DNA of 64,000 nucleotides from Acidobacteriota bacterium (GCA_021803035.1 JAJZME010000023.1:1-64000); one strand, 5' to 3'. Positions 8,641 through 18,401 are shown, counted from the first letter of the stretch. The notes: generated from the letters alone by a model not told the origin. Program-made: numbers and translations.

Positions 8641-9183
8641 ATGGTTGAACGAGAGACAGCGATAGACGTAGTGGAGCGCAGATCACGATGGTTTCTCGTA
8701 ATCGGTGTGATGCTGTCGCTCACGGTTGCCGCATTGCTCTTTACGACTTTCACGGTGACAGTCGAGGCCGATGCCAAATTACCTCGGCCTGCTTCAACGC
8801 TGCCGCCTGCTGCTCCACCACAGGCTCTGCTGCCGCGCTCTGCGATGCAACCCACATCCAGGGCATTTGCCGATCCTCTCCTCGGCATAGCTTCCTGGTA
8901 CGGAAAGCAGTTTGAGGGTCGCACCACCGCAAGCGGCGAGCCTTTCCATATGCACGCAATGACAGCGTGCAATAACAAGCTGCCCTTTGGCACCATCGTG
9001 CGCGTCGTCAACATCACGAATCATCGCTCGGTGGTGGTGCGCATCAATGATCGCGGCGCCCTGGTTCCGGGACGCATCATCGATCTCTCCTACGGCGCGG
9101 CGAAGAAGTTGCATTTCGCGAAAGCCGGCCTTGCTTTCGTCGAGTTGGAAATTCTTTCCTTTGGCAAGCCGCACCAAAAGTAA
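8641..9183 (+). CDS. RlpA-like double-psi beta-barrel protein (membrane-anchored)
   Basis: A 180-residue protein with an N-terminal transmembrane segment (about residues 18-40), a Pro/Ala-rich linker, and a C-terminal double-psi beta-barrel (about 80-175). The RlpA hallmarks are present: Gly-Ile-Ala-Ser-Trp-Tyr-Gly, Thr-Ala-Ser-Gly-Glu, Leu-Pro-Phe-Gly-Thr, and Ile-Asn-Asp-Arg-Gly followed by Gly-Arg-Ile-Ile-Asp-Leu-Ser. RlpA proteins act on septal peptidoglycan, some as lytic transglycosylases. Unlike RlpA it has no lipobox and no SPOR domain. Confidence 0.87.
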   Translation: MVERETAIDVVERRSRWFLVIGVMLSLTVAALLFTTFTVTVEADAKLPRPASTLPPAAPPQALLPRSAMQPTSRAFADPLLGIASWYGKQFEGRTTASGEPFHMHAMTACNNKLPFGTIVRVVNITNHRSVVVRINDRGALVPGRIIDLSYGAAKKLHFAKAGLAFVELEILSFGKPHQK

Positions 9184-9419
9184 GACCGCTGCTTCCTGAA
9201 CAGCCAACTCGCTTCATCTTCACGCGCTTCAAAACCTGACTCTGATGGAAGCAACCGGGTCTTACGTGCACCGCGCACGGCACTGGTCGCGCATATTTCC
9301 TGCGATTCACCAAAGTCAACGCGTCGAGTGCACTCCGGCAACCCTGAGGCAACCCCGAAACGATACAATCCCACGTAGGCTCTCCATCTTTTCGAGGGCA
9401 AGCAAAGGAGTGACTGCGC

Positions 9420-11258
9420 ATGGGTTATCAGGTTCTGGCCAGAAAGTATCGTCCGCAGCGATTTGCCGACGTGGCCGGGCAGGATCACGTAACTCGCACG
9501 TTGCTCAACGCCCTCAGCCAGAACCGCGTGGCACATGGCTACATCTTCTCGGGCCATCGCGGCATCGGCAAGACCACCATCGCCCGCATCGTGGCCATGG
9601 CGGTCAACTGTCACGCTGAGATTGGCTCGCCGCAGCGTCCCACGCCCGAACCATGCGGCGTCTGCGACTCCTGCGTTGAGATTCGTCAGGGCAACGCCGT
9701 GGACGTAATCGAGATCGACGCCGCCACCAACCGCGGCATCGACGAGATTCGCGAATTGCGCGACGCGGCGCGCTACTCGCCCGCCCGCGACCGCTACAAG
9801 ATCTACATCCTCGACGAAGCGCACCAGATCACCGAAGCCGCCTTCAATGCCCTGCTCAAGACGCTGGAAGAGCCCCCCGCGCATGTCATCTTCATGATGG
9901 CGACCACGGAGCCGGAGAATATCCCGCAGACCATCCGCTCGCGCTGTCAGCACTTCAGCTTTCACGCCGTTAAATTCGACGACATCCTGGCGCAGCTCAA
10001 GATGATCGCGGAGCAGGAAGAGATCGCAGCCGAAGACGGCGCGCTCGCTCTGCTGGCCGAAGCCGGCGACGGTTCGATGCGCGACGCGCTCTCGATCATG
10101 GACCAGGCCATCGCCTCGGCCCCCGTCGAGAGCGGCCGGCCGGAGCTTTCCGCGGCGCAGATTCGCGAGCTGATGGGCTCGGTGCCCAACACCGTCTTCG
10201 AGCACATGCTTGAGGCCGTGGCCGCCGGCCAAAGCGCCGCGCTCATGGAACAGCTCAACACGCTGGTCAACGCCGGCCACAGCCCGTCCTCGCTGGCTCG
10301 GCAACTGGTCCGCTACCTGCGCAACACACTCATGGCCAAGCTGGGCGGCGAGCACACCGAACTGCTGCAAATCTCCAGCGACGAACGGGCCCGCGCCGCG
10401 CGGACGGCATTGCTGTTTTCAGAGGAAGAGCTGACGCGCAATCTGCAAATCACACTGCGCACCTTCGACGACCTGAACTATCGCCAGGAGCAGCGCTTCC
10501 ACCTGGAACTGGGCCTGCTCAAGCTCATTCACGCCCAGCGCCTCCTGCCCGTGGAAGAGCTCTTGAGCGGGATTGCAAGCGGTGCGCCGCTGCCCAGCAC
10601 TTCGCGTCATGCGTCCAGTCCATCGCGCTCTGCGCCTGCGTCCGCGGCCCCGGCCGCGCCATCCATTTCGCCCTTCGCATCGCCCCCCAGCCGCACTGCG
10701 GCCCCGGAGCCAAAGCTGAGCGCCACCCCATCGCCCGTGGCCGCACCCGCCACCCCATCAGCCGTTGCGCCGTTTCCCGCCGCCGCAAGTCCTGCTCCCG
10801 CATTCGCCGCCATGCGCACTGAGGGCGCGCTGGCCGTGGCGCCCGAGCCCGGCGCGCCGCCCGCGGGCGAGGTTGACGCTGAGTCTCTGCGCCCGGCAAT
10901 TGCCGCCGCGCTGGCCGCGGGTGGCCACGCTTCGGCCGGGCAGCTCCTCGCCACCGCGGCATTTGTCCTCAACGGCTCCGCGCTGCGCATTGAAGTGCCC
11001 GGGGTGGGCAAAAAAATGCTCTCGCTCACCTTCAACGCGGCGGCGGAAAAAATCATTCGCCAGGAGTTGCAGCGGCTCGCCGCGCCTGCGCGTTTTATGA
11101 TCGTGCCCGGCGAGGGCTCAGCCTCGGCTATCGCCCCAGCGGCAGCGCCCCTGGCGGGCAGCATGCACGACGCCGCGCTTGCCCATCCCCTCGTCCAGCG
11201 TGCCAAAGAGATCTTCAACGCCGAGATTCGAAGCGTCGTTGATCTTCGTCAAAAATAG
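9420..11258 (+). CDS. dnaX: DNA polymerase III subunit gamma/tau
   Basis: The clamp-loader ATPase of the replisome, 612 residues. The N-terminal AAA+ module has the P-loop Gly-His-Arg-Gly-Ile-Gly-Lys-Thr (45-52), the zinc module (Cys-Gly-Val-Cys-Asp-Ser-Cys), Walker B Ile-Leu-Asp-Glu-Ala-His and the sensor/Arg-finger Thr-Ile-Arg-Ser-Arg-Cys-Gln. A Pro/Ala/Ser-rich linker spans about residues 395-490 before a C-terminal tau-like domain. The start is ATG with AAGGAG upstream; TACAAT at 9364-9369 may be a -10 box. It heads the conserved dnaX-ybaB-recR cluster. A run of seven A at 11008-11014 was considered as a frameshift site and not accepted. Confidence 0.97.
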   Translation: MGYQVLARKYRPQRFADVAGQDHVTRTLLNALSQNRVAHGYIFSGHRGIGKTTIARIVAMAVNCHAEIGSPQRPTPEPCGVCDSCVEIRQGNAVDVIEIDAATNRGIDEIRELRDAARYSPARDRYKIYILDEAHQITEAAFNALLKTLEEPPAHVIFMMATTEPENIPQTIRSRCQHFSFHAVKFDDILAQLKMIAEQEEIAAEDGALALLAEAGDGSMRDALSIMDQAIASAPVESGRPELSAAQIRELMGSVPNTVFEHMLEAVAAGQSAALMEQLNTLVNAGHSPSSLARQLVRYLRNTLMAKLGGEHTELLQISSDERARAARTALLFSEEELTRNLQITLRTFDDLNYRQEQRFHLELGLLKLIHAQRLLPVEELLSGIASGAPLPSTSRHASSPSRSAPASAAPAAPSISPFASPPSRTAAPEPKLSATPSPVAAPATPSAVAPFPAAASPAPAFAAMRTEGALAVAPEPGAPPAGEVDAESLRPAIAAALAAGGHASAGQLLATAAFVLNGSALRIEVPGVGKKMLSLTFNAAAEKIIRQELQRLAAPARFMIVPGEGSASAIAPAAAPLAGSMHDAALAHPLVQRAKEIFNAEIRSVVDLRQK

Positions 11259-11286
11259 AAACCATAGGCGATAAGGAGTCAATGCA

Positions 11287-11613
11287 ATGGTCAACCCGCT
11301 TAACCTCTCGGAGATGCTCGCCCAGGCCAACCAGATGCAGGAAGAGGTCCAGCGCAAGCTCGGCGAGACCGTGGTCGAGGCATCCAGCGGCGGAGGCGCC
11401 GTGACGGCTACCATGAACGGCAAAAAGCAACTGCTCAAGCTGCACATCGACCCCTCGGCGGTTGCAGGGCTGTCGGGCAGCCAGCCCGATGTCGAAATGC
11501 TGGAAGATCTGGTTGTAGCCGCCATCAACGAAGCAGGGCGCAAGGCCGACGAGGCCATTCAATCCAGCGTGCAGGGGCTGCTGGGCGGGCTCAATCTGCC
11601 GGGACTGGGCTGA
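11287..11613 (+). CDS. YbaB/EbfC nucleoid-associated protein
   Basis: A 108-residue YbaB/EbfC-family DNA-binding protein with the usual N-terminal helix (Met-Leu-Ala-Gln-Ala-Asn-Gln-Met-Gln-Glu) and the Gly-Gly-Gly-Ala-Val turn followed by the Met-Asn-Gly-Lys core. Members bind DNA as dimers and are found between dnaX and recR in many bacteria, as here, 28 nt after dnaX and 39 nt before recR. The start is supported by an AAGGAG box upstream. Confidence 0.93.
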   Translation: MVNPLNLSEMLAQANQMQEEVQRKLGETVVEASSGGGAVTATMNGKKQLLKLHIDPSAVAGLSGSQPDVEMLEDLVVAAINEAGRKADEAIQSSVQGLLGGLNLPGLG

Positions 11614-11652
11614 TAGCGCGCAGGCGGCCACGCCGGCGCCAGGAGGCTGAAC

Positions 11653-12252
11653 GTGTCACGTTATGCCGAGCCAATGGCCCGGCTCATTGAAGAACTGAGA
11701 AAACTGCCCGGCGTGGGAACCAAGAGCGCTCAGCGCTTCGCGTTTCACATTTTGCGCGGCAGCGACGAAGACGCTGCCGCCCTGGCCGACGCAGTGCGCG
11801 AGCTGAAGGCGGGTCTGCGCCTCTGTTCCATCTGCAACAACATCACAGATGTTGATCCCTGCGCCTACTGCGCCAGCCCCACGCGCAACCGGCGGCTGGT
11901 CTGCGTGGTGGAAGAGCCAACCAACATCGAGGCGGTGGAGCGCAGCCGCGGCTACCAGGGTGTTTACCACGTGCTCCACGGCACGCTCTCGCCGCTGCAC
12001 GGCGTCGGGCCGGATCAGTTGCGAACCGGCACGCTCGTTGCGCGCATCGAGCGCGGAGAAATTGACGAGGTCATTCTAGCCACCAGCCCCACGCTGGAGG
12101 GCGAAGCCACGGCCACCTGGCTGGCCTCGGCGCTGCGCGCGTTTCCCGTGCGCATTACGCGCATTGCTACCGGCGTGCCCGCGGGCAGCGACATCGAATA
12201 TGCCGACGAGGTGACGATGGCCCGCGCCATCGAAGGCCGCCGCGAGCTTTAA
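11653..12252 (+). CDS. recR: Recombination mediator protein RecR
   Basis: A 199-residue RecR, acting with RecO/RecF to load RecA at gaps. It has the helix-hairpin-helix (Lys-Leu-Pro-Gly-Val-Gly-Thr-Lys-Ser-Ala), a four-Cys zinc finger (Cys-Ser-Ile-Cys ... Cys-Ala-Tyr-Cys), and a Toprim domain (Cys-Val-Val-Glu-Glu-Pro near residue 80). The start is GTG at 11653 with AGGAGG upstream. It is the third gene of the dnaX cluster; its end overlaps the end of the convergent MFS gene by 4 nt. Confidence 0.96.
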   Translation: MSRYAEPMARLIEELRKLPGVGTKSAQRFAFHILRGSDEDAAALADAVRELKAGLRLCSICNNITDVDPCAYCASPTRNRRLVCVVEEPTNIEAVERSRGYQGVYHVLHGTLSPLHGVGPDQLRTGTLVARIERGEIDEVILATSPTLEGEATATWLASALRAFPVRITRIATGVPAGSDIEYADEVTMARAIEGRREL

Positions 12253-13532
12253 TTGGCAGCCTCCGAAGATGCGTCAGCATTGTTGAGCGGCGGAGCGTAG
12301 CGCGCACCCAGCAGCAGAACCGCCGCCGAGATCACCAGAGAAATCAGCGTCACCCCCAAAGCCAGGCTCAGGTTGCTGTGGTCTGCAATGGCGCCGATGA
12401 TCTGCGGCGAAAACGTGTCGCCGAAGAAGTGAATGCAGAACAGGTTGATGGAGATGGCCGTGGCGCGCACCGGCGCGGAGACCGAGTTCACGATGGCCGC
12501 GTTCAGCGGGCCGGTGTTGAGAAAGAGAAAAAACTCGGCGGCGAAGAGCGACGGAATGGCCCATGCCCGCGGGCCGAAGAAAACCAGCGCGCCAAACGGC
12601 AGCGTCAGCGCCACGCTCCAGAACGAGAGCAGATAAAGCGCGCGGTCGTTGTAGCGCTGCCAGCGCTGGGCTATCCAGCCGCCGGTAATTGTTCCGGCAA
12701 TTCCATCAACCACCGTAATCGCGCCCACGGCAAGGCTCGCGTTCGCCACTGAAAGCCCCGAAAAGCGGTGCAAAAACGTCGGCACCCACGCCGAAATGCC
12801 GCCCATGGCGAAGGTCAGCATCGCCAACCCAAAGGTCGCGGTCAGAAAGGCCGGGTTACGCAGGATTCCGATCACGGTAGCGCGATCAGGCGTGGCGCGG
12901 ATATGGTCGCTGGCCCCGCGCTCCGGCTCTGTGCCCTTCCACCCGTAGAGCGCCGCGATGATCAACCCGGGAATGGCGCAGAGGAAGAACGGCGCACGCC
13001 AGCCCCAGCGCGAGCCCAGCTCGCCACCTGCCAGATATCCCAGCGCGGCGCCCACAGGAATGGCCAGATAGAAGATGGTGAGAATGCGGTTGCGTTCGCG
13101 CTCGGGATAAAAATCGGAGATCACCGCCGGCGCAAAAATCCCGAAGGTCGCCTCGCCCACCCCCACCAGCGCGTGGCGAATGTAGAGCGTCTCGTAACTG
13201 TGCACCCACGCGGTAGCCAGCGTGGCCAGGCTCCACAGCACTGCGCCGGCAACAATCAGCGGCTTGCGGCTGAAGCGGTCGCCCAGCCAGCCGGTAATCG
13301 GCGCGGCAAACATGTAGCAGAAGAACAGCGCCGTAGTCAGCGCGCCCATCTGTTCGTCGCTGACGCGGAACTCGCGCTGGATCAGCGGCACTTCGGCGGG
13401 CAGGATATACCGGTCCACATAGTTGAGCAGGTTCAGCCCGATCAGTAGCACCAGCACGCCCACGGCGGGGCTGATGCGGGCGCGCAGCGATCTGGACGAA
13501 TGGGGCAAGAGATTCGGTCTCGCTCGAAGCAA
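12249..13532 (-). CDS. Spinster-type MFS transporter
   Basis: A 427-residue major facilitator with 12 predicted membrane segments. The region Leu-Asn-Tyr-Val-Asp-Arg-Tyr near residue 37 and the loop 2-3 motif Gly-Trp-Leu-Gly-Asp-Arg-Phe-Ser-Arg-Lys resemble bacterial members of the spinster group, whose substrates include lipids and sugars in different members. The best start is TTG at 13532; no ATG lies nearby in frame. It is convergent with recR. No neighbouring gene indicates its substrate. Confidence 0.83.
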   Translation of the reverse strand: MLRARPNLLPHSSRSLRARISPAVGVLVLLIGLNLLNYVDRYILPAEVPLIQREFRVSDEQMGALTTALFFCYMFAAPITGWLGDRFSRKPLIVAGAVLWSLATLATAWVHSYETLYIRHALVGVGEATFGIFAPAVISDFYPERERNRILTIFYLAIPVGAALGYLAGGELGSRWGWRAPFFLCAIPGLIIAALYGWKGTEPERGASDHIRATPDRATVIGILRNPAFLTATFGLAMLTFAMGGISAWVPTFLHRFSGLSVANASLAVGAITVVDGIAGTITGGWIAQRWQRYNDRALYLLSFWSVALTLPFGALVFFGPRAWAIPSLFAAEFFLFLNTGPLNAAIVNSVSAPVRATAISINLFCIHFFGDTFSPQIIGAIADHSNLSLALGVTLISLVISAAVLLLGARYAPPLNNADASSEAAN

Positions 13533-13738
13533 GCGGAAAATCCATCATTATCATACCGGGACGGCAAACGCGCATGTTCCACCTGCCGCGTCAATTTCTT
13601 CGCCTACAATATCTCTCAGTCGGGTGAAGCGCCGCCGGGGTCGCCTCGAAAGACCGAACGCCAGCCTTCATGCCGGGCCACGCCGCTCTTCTCGACGGGC
13701 CAGTGTTCCAGGAAACTCTACATCTCATGAGGAATCCC

Positions 13739-16363
13739 ATGAAGATTTCCGGTTTACCGCAATTATTTCGGCCTGTTCTGGCCGTCGTCGCCCTGGCCTG
13801 CCTGCTGCCCGCCGCATCGCGCATCGCGCATGCCCAGCGGCTGCCCACCAACGTCCTGCCCCAGCACTACACGCTCAAACTGACGCCCAACATCCAGGCG
13901 GCAACCTTCACCGGCGCGGAAACCATCCGTGTCACGCTCCAGCAGCCGGCAAAGACCATCACCCTAAACGCGGCGCAGATCACCTTCAAGTCGGTCAGTA
14001 TCTCAGCCGCGGGCAAGCAGCAAACCGCCACCGTATCCTTGGACAAGCAAAAGCAGCAGGCCACCTTCACCGTTCCCAACACCATCCCTGCCGGCAAAGC
14101 CACGATCTCTATCGACTACTCCGGCATTCTCAACGACCAGTTGCGCGGATTTTATCTCGCCAAATCGGCCCATCACACCTACGCCGTTACGCAGTTTGAG
14201 CCGACCGATGCGCGGCGCGCCTTCCCCAGCTTCGACGAGCCCGCCTTCAAGGCTGTCTTTGACATCACGCTGGTCATCCCCAAGGGTGAAGTGGCCATCT
14301 CCAACAGCCCCGCCGAATCGGTCGCGCTCGGGCCGCAGGCCGGCCAGCAAACCATCAGGTTCTTGCCCACGCCCAGAATGTCCACCTACCTCGTGGCATT
14401 TCTGGTGGGCGACTTCAAATGCACCTCCGGCGCGTCGGACGGCATCCCCATCCGCGTCTGCGCCCCGCCCAGCAAAGTGAACCTGACCCACTACGCGCTC
14501 CACGTCGCCGAGTTCGCGCTGCACTATTACGACACCTACTTCGGCATCCAGTATCCCCTCCAGAAGCTCGACCTCATTGCCCTGCCTGACTTCGAGGCCG
14601 GCGCCATGGAAAACTTCGGCGCCATCACCTTCCGCGAGACCGACCTGCTCCTCAATCCCAAAACCGCCTCCATCGGCGCCAGGCAAAACGTGGCGACCGT
14701 GGTTGCCCATGAGATGTCGCACCAGTGGTTCGGCGACCTGGTCACCATGAACTGGTGGGACAACATCTGGCTCAACGAAGGCTTCGCCACCTGGATGGAA
14801 ACCAAGGCGGCCGGCGTCATGCATCCCGACTGGGACATGCCGGATGTTGTCGCCATGAACGAACAGGACACGCTCGACTACGACGCCGCGCCCACCACGC
14901 ATCCCATCCGCGCCCATGCCAGTACGCCCGCCCAGATCAACCAGTTGTTCGACACCATCTCCTACTACAAGGCCGGCGCCGTCCTGCTGATGGTGGAGAA
15001 CTACCTCGGCCCGCAGGTGTTCCAGAAAGGCATTCACGCCTATCTGGAAGCGCACAAGTATGGCAACGCCACGGCACAGGACTTCTGGAGCGCGGAAACA
15101 GCCGTCAGCCACAAGCCGGTGAACAAGATCATGGACAGCATGATCACGCAGCCCGGCGAGCCTCTGCTCACCTTCGGCGTGCCGGCCGACGGCCGGGTCG
15201 CCGTTCATCAGCAGCGCTTCTTCCTCAACCCCGATGTCAAGCCCGACCCCACCGAAAAATGGACTCTGCCGGTCTGCTTCACGACCGCAACCGGCGGGCA
15301 GGATTGCCAGGTGCTCACGCCCGGCGAAACCAGCCTCAAAGTCCCCCCGGGAAGCTTCTTCTTTGCCAACGCCGGCGGCAAGGGCTACTATCGCAGCGCC
15401 TACCCCAAAAAGATTTACAGCCAGCTTGTGGCCCACGTCGAAACCAAACTCACCCCCGCCGAGCGCATCAGCCTCACCGGCGATGAGTGGGCGGAAGTCC
15501 GCTCCGACAAGGCGATGGTCGGGGCCTATCTTGATCTGGTCGCCGCGCTCAAGTCCGATCCCAATGCCCAGGTGATCCAGAACGCCATCACCGGCCTCAG
15601 CGCCATCAACCAGCGCGTCGCCGCCACGGCCCTTGAAAGACGGGAGTTTGAGCGCTGGATCCAGCAGACCTTCGAGCCCGAGTACACCCGGCTCGGCCCG
15701 CCCTCACCCAGCGACTCGCCCAACAAACGCCAGTTGCGCGCCGCGCTCTTCGGCCTCCTCGGCAGCTACGGCAAGGATCCCAAAATCATCGCCCAGGCCA
15801 AAAAGCTCGCCGGCGAGTATCTCAAAAATCCCGGCTCCGTTGACCCCACTTTGGAGCAAACCGCCGTTGCCATTGCCGCCGCCAATGGCAACGCCTCTCT
15901 CTTCGACAAGCTCCAGCACATCTACGAGACCTCCTCCAACCCCGAATTCCAGATCGGAGCCCTGAGACTGATGGCCCAATTCGCAAACCCCGCTCTGGAA
16001 AGGCGCGCTCTGGAGTATGCAATCTCGGACAAGGTGAAGCGGCAGGACGCTGCCATCCAGCTCGCCATCGCCATGGAGATTCCCGCCGAGCGCAACGTGG
16101 CGTGGGCATTCATCCAGACGCATTGGCCGCAGATCAGCGCGAAGTTGACCACCGAGATGGGCGAGATCCTGGTCAGCTCCTCGGGCGGCTTCTGCTCGGT
16201 GGCTTCGCGCAACCAGGTGCGAAAATTCTACTCGACGCACAAGGTCTCCGCATCCAGCTTGTCGCTCACCCACGCCATTGAACAGATCAACGGCTGCATC
16301 CAGCTACGGCAGGCGCAGCAGCGCAATCTGCGCAACTGGCTGGCAGCGCAGCCTGGCACGTAG
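13739..16363 (+). CDS. Secreted M1-family aminopeptidase
   Basis: An 874-residue zinc aminopeptidase of family M1 with a clear signal peptide (about residues 1-33, ending Ala-His-Ala). The exopeptidase motif Gly-Ala-Met-Glu-Asn is near residue 288, and the zinc motif His-Glu-Met-Ser-His at 324-328 is followed by the third ligand Glu347, giving HEXXH-X18-E. A C-terminal ERAP1-like helical domain fills the last 330 or so residues. The start chosen has GAGGA at -6; the frame is open back to 13670. It is probably periplasmic and degrades peptides from the N-terminus. Confidence 0.94.
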   Translation: MKISGLPQLFRPVLAVVALACLLPAASRIAHAQRLPTNVLPQHYTLKLTPNIQAATFTGAETIRVTLQQPAKTITLNAAQITFKSVSISAAGKQQTATVSLDKQKQQATFTVPNTIPAGKATISIDYSGILNDQLRGFYLAKSAHHTYAVTQFEPTDARRAFPSFDEPAFKAVFDITLVIPKGEVAISNSPAESVALGPQAGQQTIRFLPTPRMSTYLVAFLVGDFKCTSGASDGIPIRVCAPPSKVNLTHYALHVAEFALHYYDTYFGIQYPLQKLDLIALPDFEAGAMENFGAITFRETDLLLNPKTASIGARQNVATVVAHEMSHQWFGDLVTMNWWDNIWLNEGFATWMETKAAGVMHPDWDMPDVVAMNEQDTLDYDAAPTTHPIRAHASTPAQINQLFDTISYYKAGAVLLMVENYLGPQVFQKGIHAYLEAHKYGNATAQDFWSAETAVSHKPVNKIMDSMITQPGEPLLTFGVPADGRVAVHQQRFFLNPDVKPDPTEKWTLPVCFTTATGGQDCQVLTPGETSLKVPPGSFFFANAGGKGYYRSAYPKKIYSQLVAHVETKLTPAERISLTGDEWAEVRSDKAMVGAYLDLVAALKSDPNAQVIQNAITGLSAINQRVAATALERREFERWIQQTFEPEYTRLGPPSPSDSPNKRQLRAALFGLLGSYGKDPKIIAQAKKLAGEYLKNPGSVDPTLEQTAVAIAAANGNASLFDKLQHIYETSSNPEFQIGALRLMAQFANPALERRALEYAISDKVKRQDAAIQLAIAMEIPAERNVAWAFIQTHWPQISAKLTTEMGEILVSSSGGFCSVASRNQVRKFYSTHKVSASSLSLTHAIEQINGCIQLRQAQQRNLRNWLAAQPGT

Positions 16364-16395
16364 AAGCGCTGCCTTCTCTGTCTGTGTACCGGCTG

Positions 16396-16423
16396 CCCCG
16401 GGTCCCGCTTTTGGGACCTGGGG
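16396..16423 (+). terminator. GC-rich hairpin after the aminopeptidase gene
   Basis: CCCCGGGTCCC (16396-16406) pairs with GGGACCTGGGG (16413-16423) over 11 bp including one G-U, with a 6-nt loop. There is no T-tract, so it may be a weak terminator or an mRNA 3' end protector. Confidence 0.4.
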
Positions 16424-16522
16424 ATCACCCGATACCCGGCTGGATTCTTTTAGCAAACTTTAACAATGGCGCAACAACCCGTGTCCCTCCAATGCCTAAG
16501 CTGAAATTGGGGGGAAAAAGCA

Positions 16523-16993
16523 ATGCGCGTCACTCCCGGCTCGCTTCGCCGGAACGTTGTGGTTTGGTTGCGCCAGGGGATCTCGCCGCGGCGGCTGGCC
16601 CTGACCTTGGCGCTGGGCTTCGCCATCGGCTGCATTCCGGTGGTGGGCGTGCCCACATTGACCTGCGCCGCCCTGGCGCTCCTGCTGCGGCTGAACCTGC
16701 CCGCTATTCAGGCCGCGAATTACGTCATGACGCCGCTGCAGCTTCTTCTCATCGTGCCCTTCGCCCGGCTCGGCGAATGGCTCTTCGACCGCGGACATGA
16801 GCACTCCCTCGCCGCCGCCGATCTGCTGCGGCTGGCGCCGCTGGCTCTGGCGTCGCGCTGCGCCGGCCTCGCCCTTCATGCCCTTTTGGCATGGCTGGTT
16901 GTGGCCGGCCCAGCGGTCCTCATCATGACTGTGGCATTCACGCTCGTTCTGCGCCGTATTCCCGCGCTGGCGACGGCCAAAGCCGCCGACTAG
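16523..16993 (+). CDS. DUF2062 membrane protein
   Basis: A 156-residue protein matching DUF2062: an N-terminal basic stretch (Ser-Pro-Arg-Arg-Leu-Ala), then Leu-Gly-Phe-Ala-Ile-Gly-Cys-Ile-Pro and the hallmark Asn-Tyr-Val-Met-Thr-Pro-Leu-Gln. Three to four membrane segments are likely. The function is unknown; the domain is sometimes fused to glycosyltransferases. The start has a G-rich ribosome-binding site (GGGGGGAA) 7 nt upstream. Confidence 0.83.
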   Translation: MRVTPGSLRRNVVVWLRQGISPRRLALTLALGFAIGCIPVVGVPTLTCAALALLLRLNLPAIQAANYVMTPLQLLLIVPFARLGEWLFDRGHEHSLAAADLLRLAPLALASRCAGLALHALLAWLVVAGPAVLIMTVAFTLVLRRIPALATAKAAD

Positions 16994-16999
16994 CCATTC

Positions 17000-17962
17000 C
17001 TACTTCGACAATGGCTTCGTCGAAGTCTTCGAAGCCGGTACATTTGCCGGATGCCATTGCGGCAGCGGCTGCGCGCTGTCGAGCCATGCCGTGTAGATCA
17101 TGTCGCGAAACATGCTGGCCCCGTCAGCCAGCCGCGCCGCGGTAAACTCGCGCGATGCCGGTGTGCCTGCGCCGTCAAATCCACCCTCTTTATAGATCTG
17201 ATAGACCTCATCGACGTATGTGTGCGTGTGGCGCACATAAGCGACAAAAGCATCGAACATGTCGCCCTGGATGGCTTTCACCGGTGTCATCAAGGCCTTG
17301 ACCTGGGGTGCATGGATATTCGCATCCACAAACGCCGTCTCAAACTGGTAGTGAATCTGGTGGTCGGTCGTATAGCCATGCGGATCGGGCCCAACCCAGC
17401 CGTTGTATTCCACCGTGGTGTGCAGCGGCTGCGAGCCGTCGCCCACATAGTGTCCCAGCCAGCCGATGTAAAAGATGATCGCCTGCTGGACCGGGTACGT
17501 ATCCTTGCCCTCGGCCTTCAGGCCTCTGTATTCGTGCATGGCCAACTCCAGCCTCTCCCAAACCTCGTCGGCCTGCCAGGGCAACAGGCCAATCTTCTCA
17601 GGCCGCTCGCCGGCAGCAAAAACTTCAGCCTCAAAGTCCAGACGCTTATGCGGCAAAGCGCCCAGTTTGTCAGCCAGTTCCAGATCGATAAAGTGTTCCT
17701 CTCCAGTGGCCGCGCCCAATTCCGGCTCGGCTTTCCAGCGATCGGCCTCCGGGCCCAGATACACAATCTCATCGAGAGCCGCCTTGGAACGTAAAAAGGC
17801 CGGCATCGAGGCAGGTAGGCCGCTGGCCGCCAGCTTGTTGATCATGCGATGGCCGGCGGCTCCCCAGGCATGAGCCGCCTGTGGCTGAGCGGCAACAACA
17901 GCGATCCCGGCCGCAGCCAGAGTCGCGCGGATGACGCGAGACAACCTAATTGTTCGGAACAT
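17000..17962 (-). CDS. S1/P1-type zinc nuclease-like secreted protein
   Basis: A 320-residue protein with a signal peptide cleaved after Ala32, leaving Trp33 at the mature N-terminus (Trp-Gly-Ala-Ala-Gly-His-Arg). In S1/P1 nucleases and bacterial phospholipase C the N-terminal Trp and downstream His/Asp residues bind three zinc ions. The second hallmark, Leu-Gly-His-Tyr-Val-Gly-Asp-Gly-Ser-Gln-Pro-Leu-His, matches the S1/P1 core. It is probably a periplasmic or extracellular nuclease/phosphatase for nutrient scavenging. The start at ATG 17962 (not the upstream 17992) gives the clean signal peptide and sits 6 nt after a TATACT box. Confidence 0.85.
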   Translation of the reverse strand: MFRTIRLSRVIRATLAAAGIAVVAAQPQAAHAWGAAGHRMINKLAASGLPASMPAFLRSKAALDEIVYLGPEADRWKAEPELGAATGEEHFIDLELADKLGALPHKRLDFEAEVFAAGERPEKIGLLPWQADEVWERLELAMHEYRGLKAEGKDTYPVQQAIIFYIGWLGHYVGDGSQPLHTTVEYNGWVGPDPHGYTTDHQIHYQFETAFVDANIHAPQVKALMTPVKAIQGDMFDAFVAYVRHTHTYVDEVYQIYKEGGFDGAGTPASREFTAARLADGASMFRDMIYTAWLDSAQPLPQWHPANVPASKTSTKPLSK

Positions 17963-17968
17963 TGGCCA

Positions 17969-17974
17969 AGTATA
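17969..17974 (-). promoter_or_regulatory. -10 box, probable leaderless start of the S1/P1-like gene
   Basis: Read on the minus strand, TATACT ends exactly 6 nt before the ATG at 17962. No Shine-Dalgarno is present between them. Confidence 0.5.
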
Positions 17975-18401
17975 CGCCTCGCCTGCTGCCACGGAGGGGA
18001 AATTTGGGAAGTAAAAACCGGCGCAAACCCCCGCCTTTCACTTCACGGAACGGCTCCCTGGGCAGCGCCCAGCTTACTTAAGTACCAAAACCTGCAACCG
18101 CCGCGCACGGTCGAGCAAGCCCCTTGCAACTCTGGATTTTCCCGCCTTGACTCCTTCATTGCGCCCTCCGGAGCGTTGCATCCCAGATGCCTGTTGGCGA
18201 TTTGCGTAGTGAGCGACAAAACTAAACACGTATACTACCTGCGAATCTGTTGGCGGTGCTTTCATGGGTCGCCTGACCCCAGGGTTCTGTACCTCAGGAA
18301 TCCTGCTCCGCCGCAAAGGAGGGCTCTTTTCGTTCAGTCCAGTGAGCGGCAAGCCGTAAAAGCAAGGCAGGCAATCCTGTGAGTTGGGCAGTGAGGCAAG
18401 C

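Noticed and set aside
11008-11014. Run of seven A in dnaX as a possible programmed frameshift or slippage site
   Set aside because: It lies near residue 531, far beyond the usual gamma/tau site, is not in the A-AAA-AAG phase, and lacks an obvious stimulatory stem; it is more likely a chance Lys-Lys-Met codon run.
14003-15436. Long minus-strand open frame (477 codons) opposite the M1 aminopeptidase gene
   Set aside because: It is an antisense shadow of a GC-rich gene with Gly/Val/Asp-biased composition and no recognisable motif, while the plus strand encodes a complete M1 enzyme.
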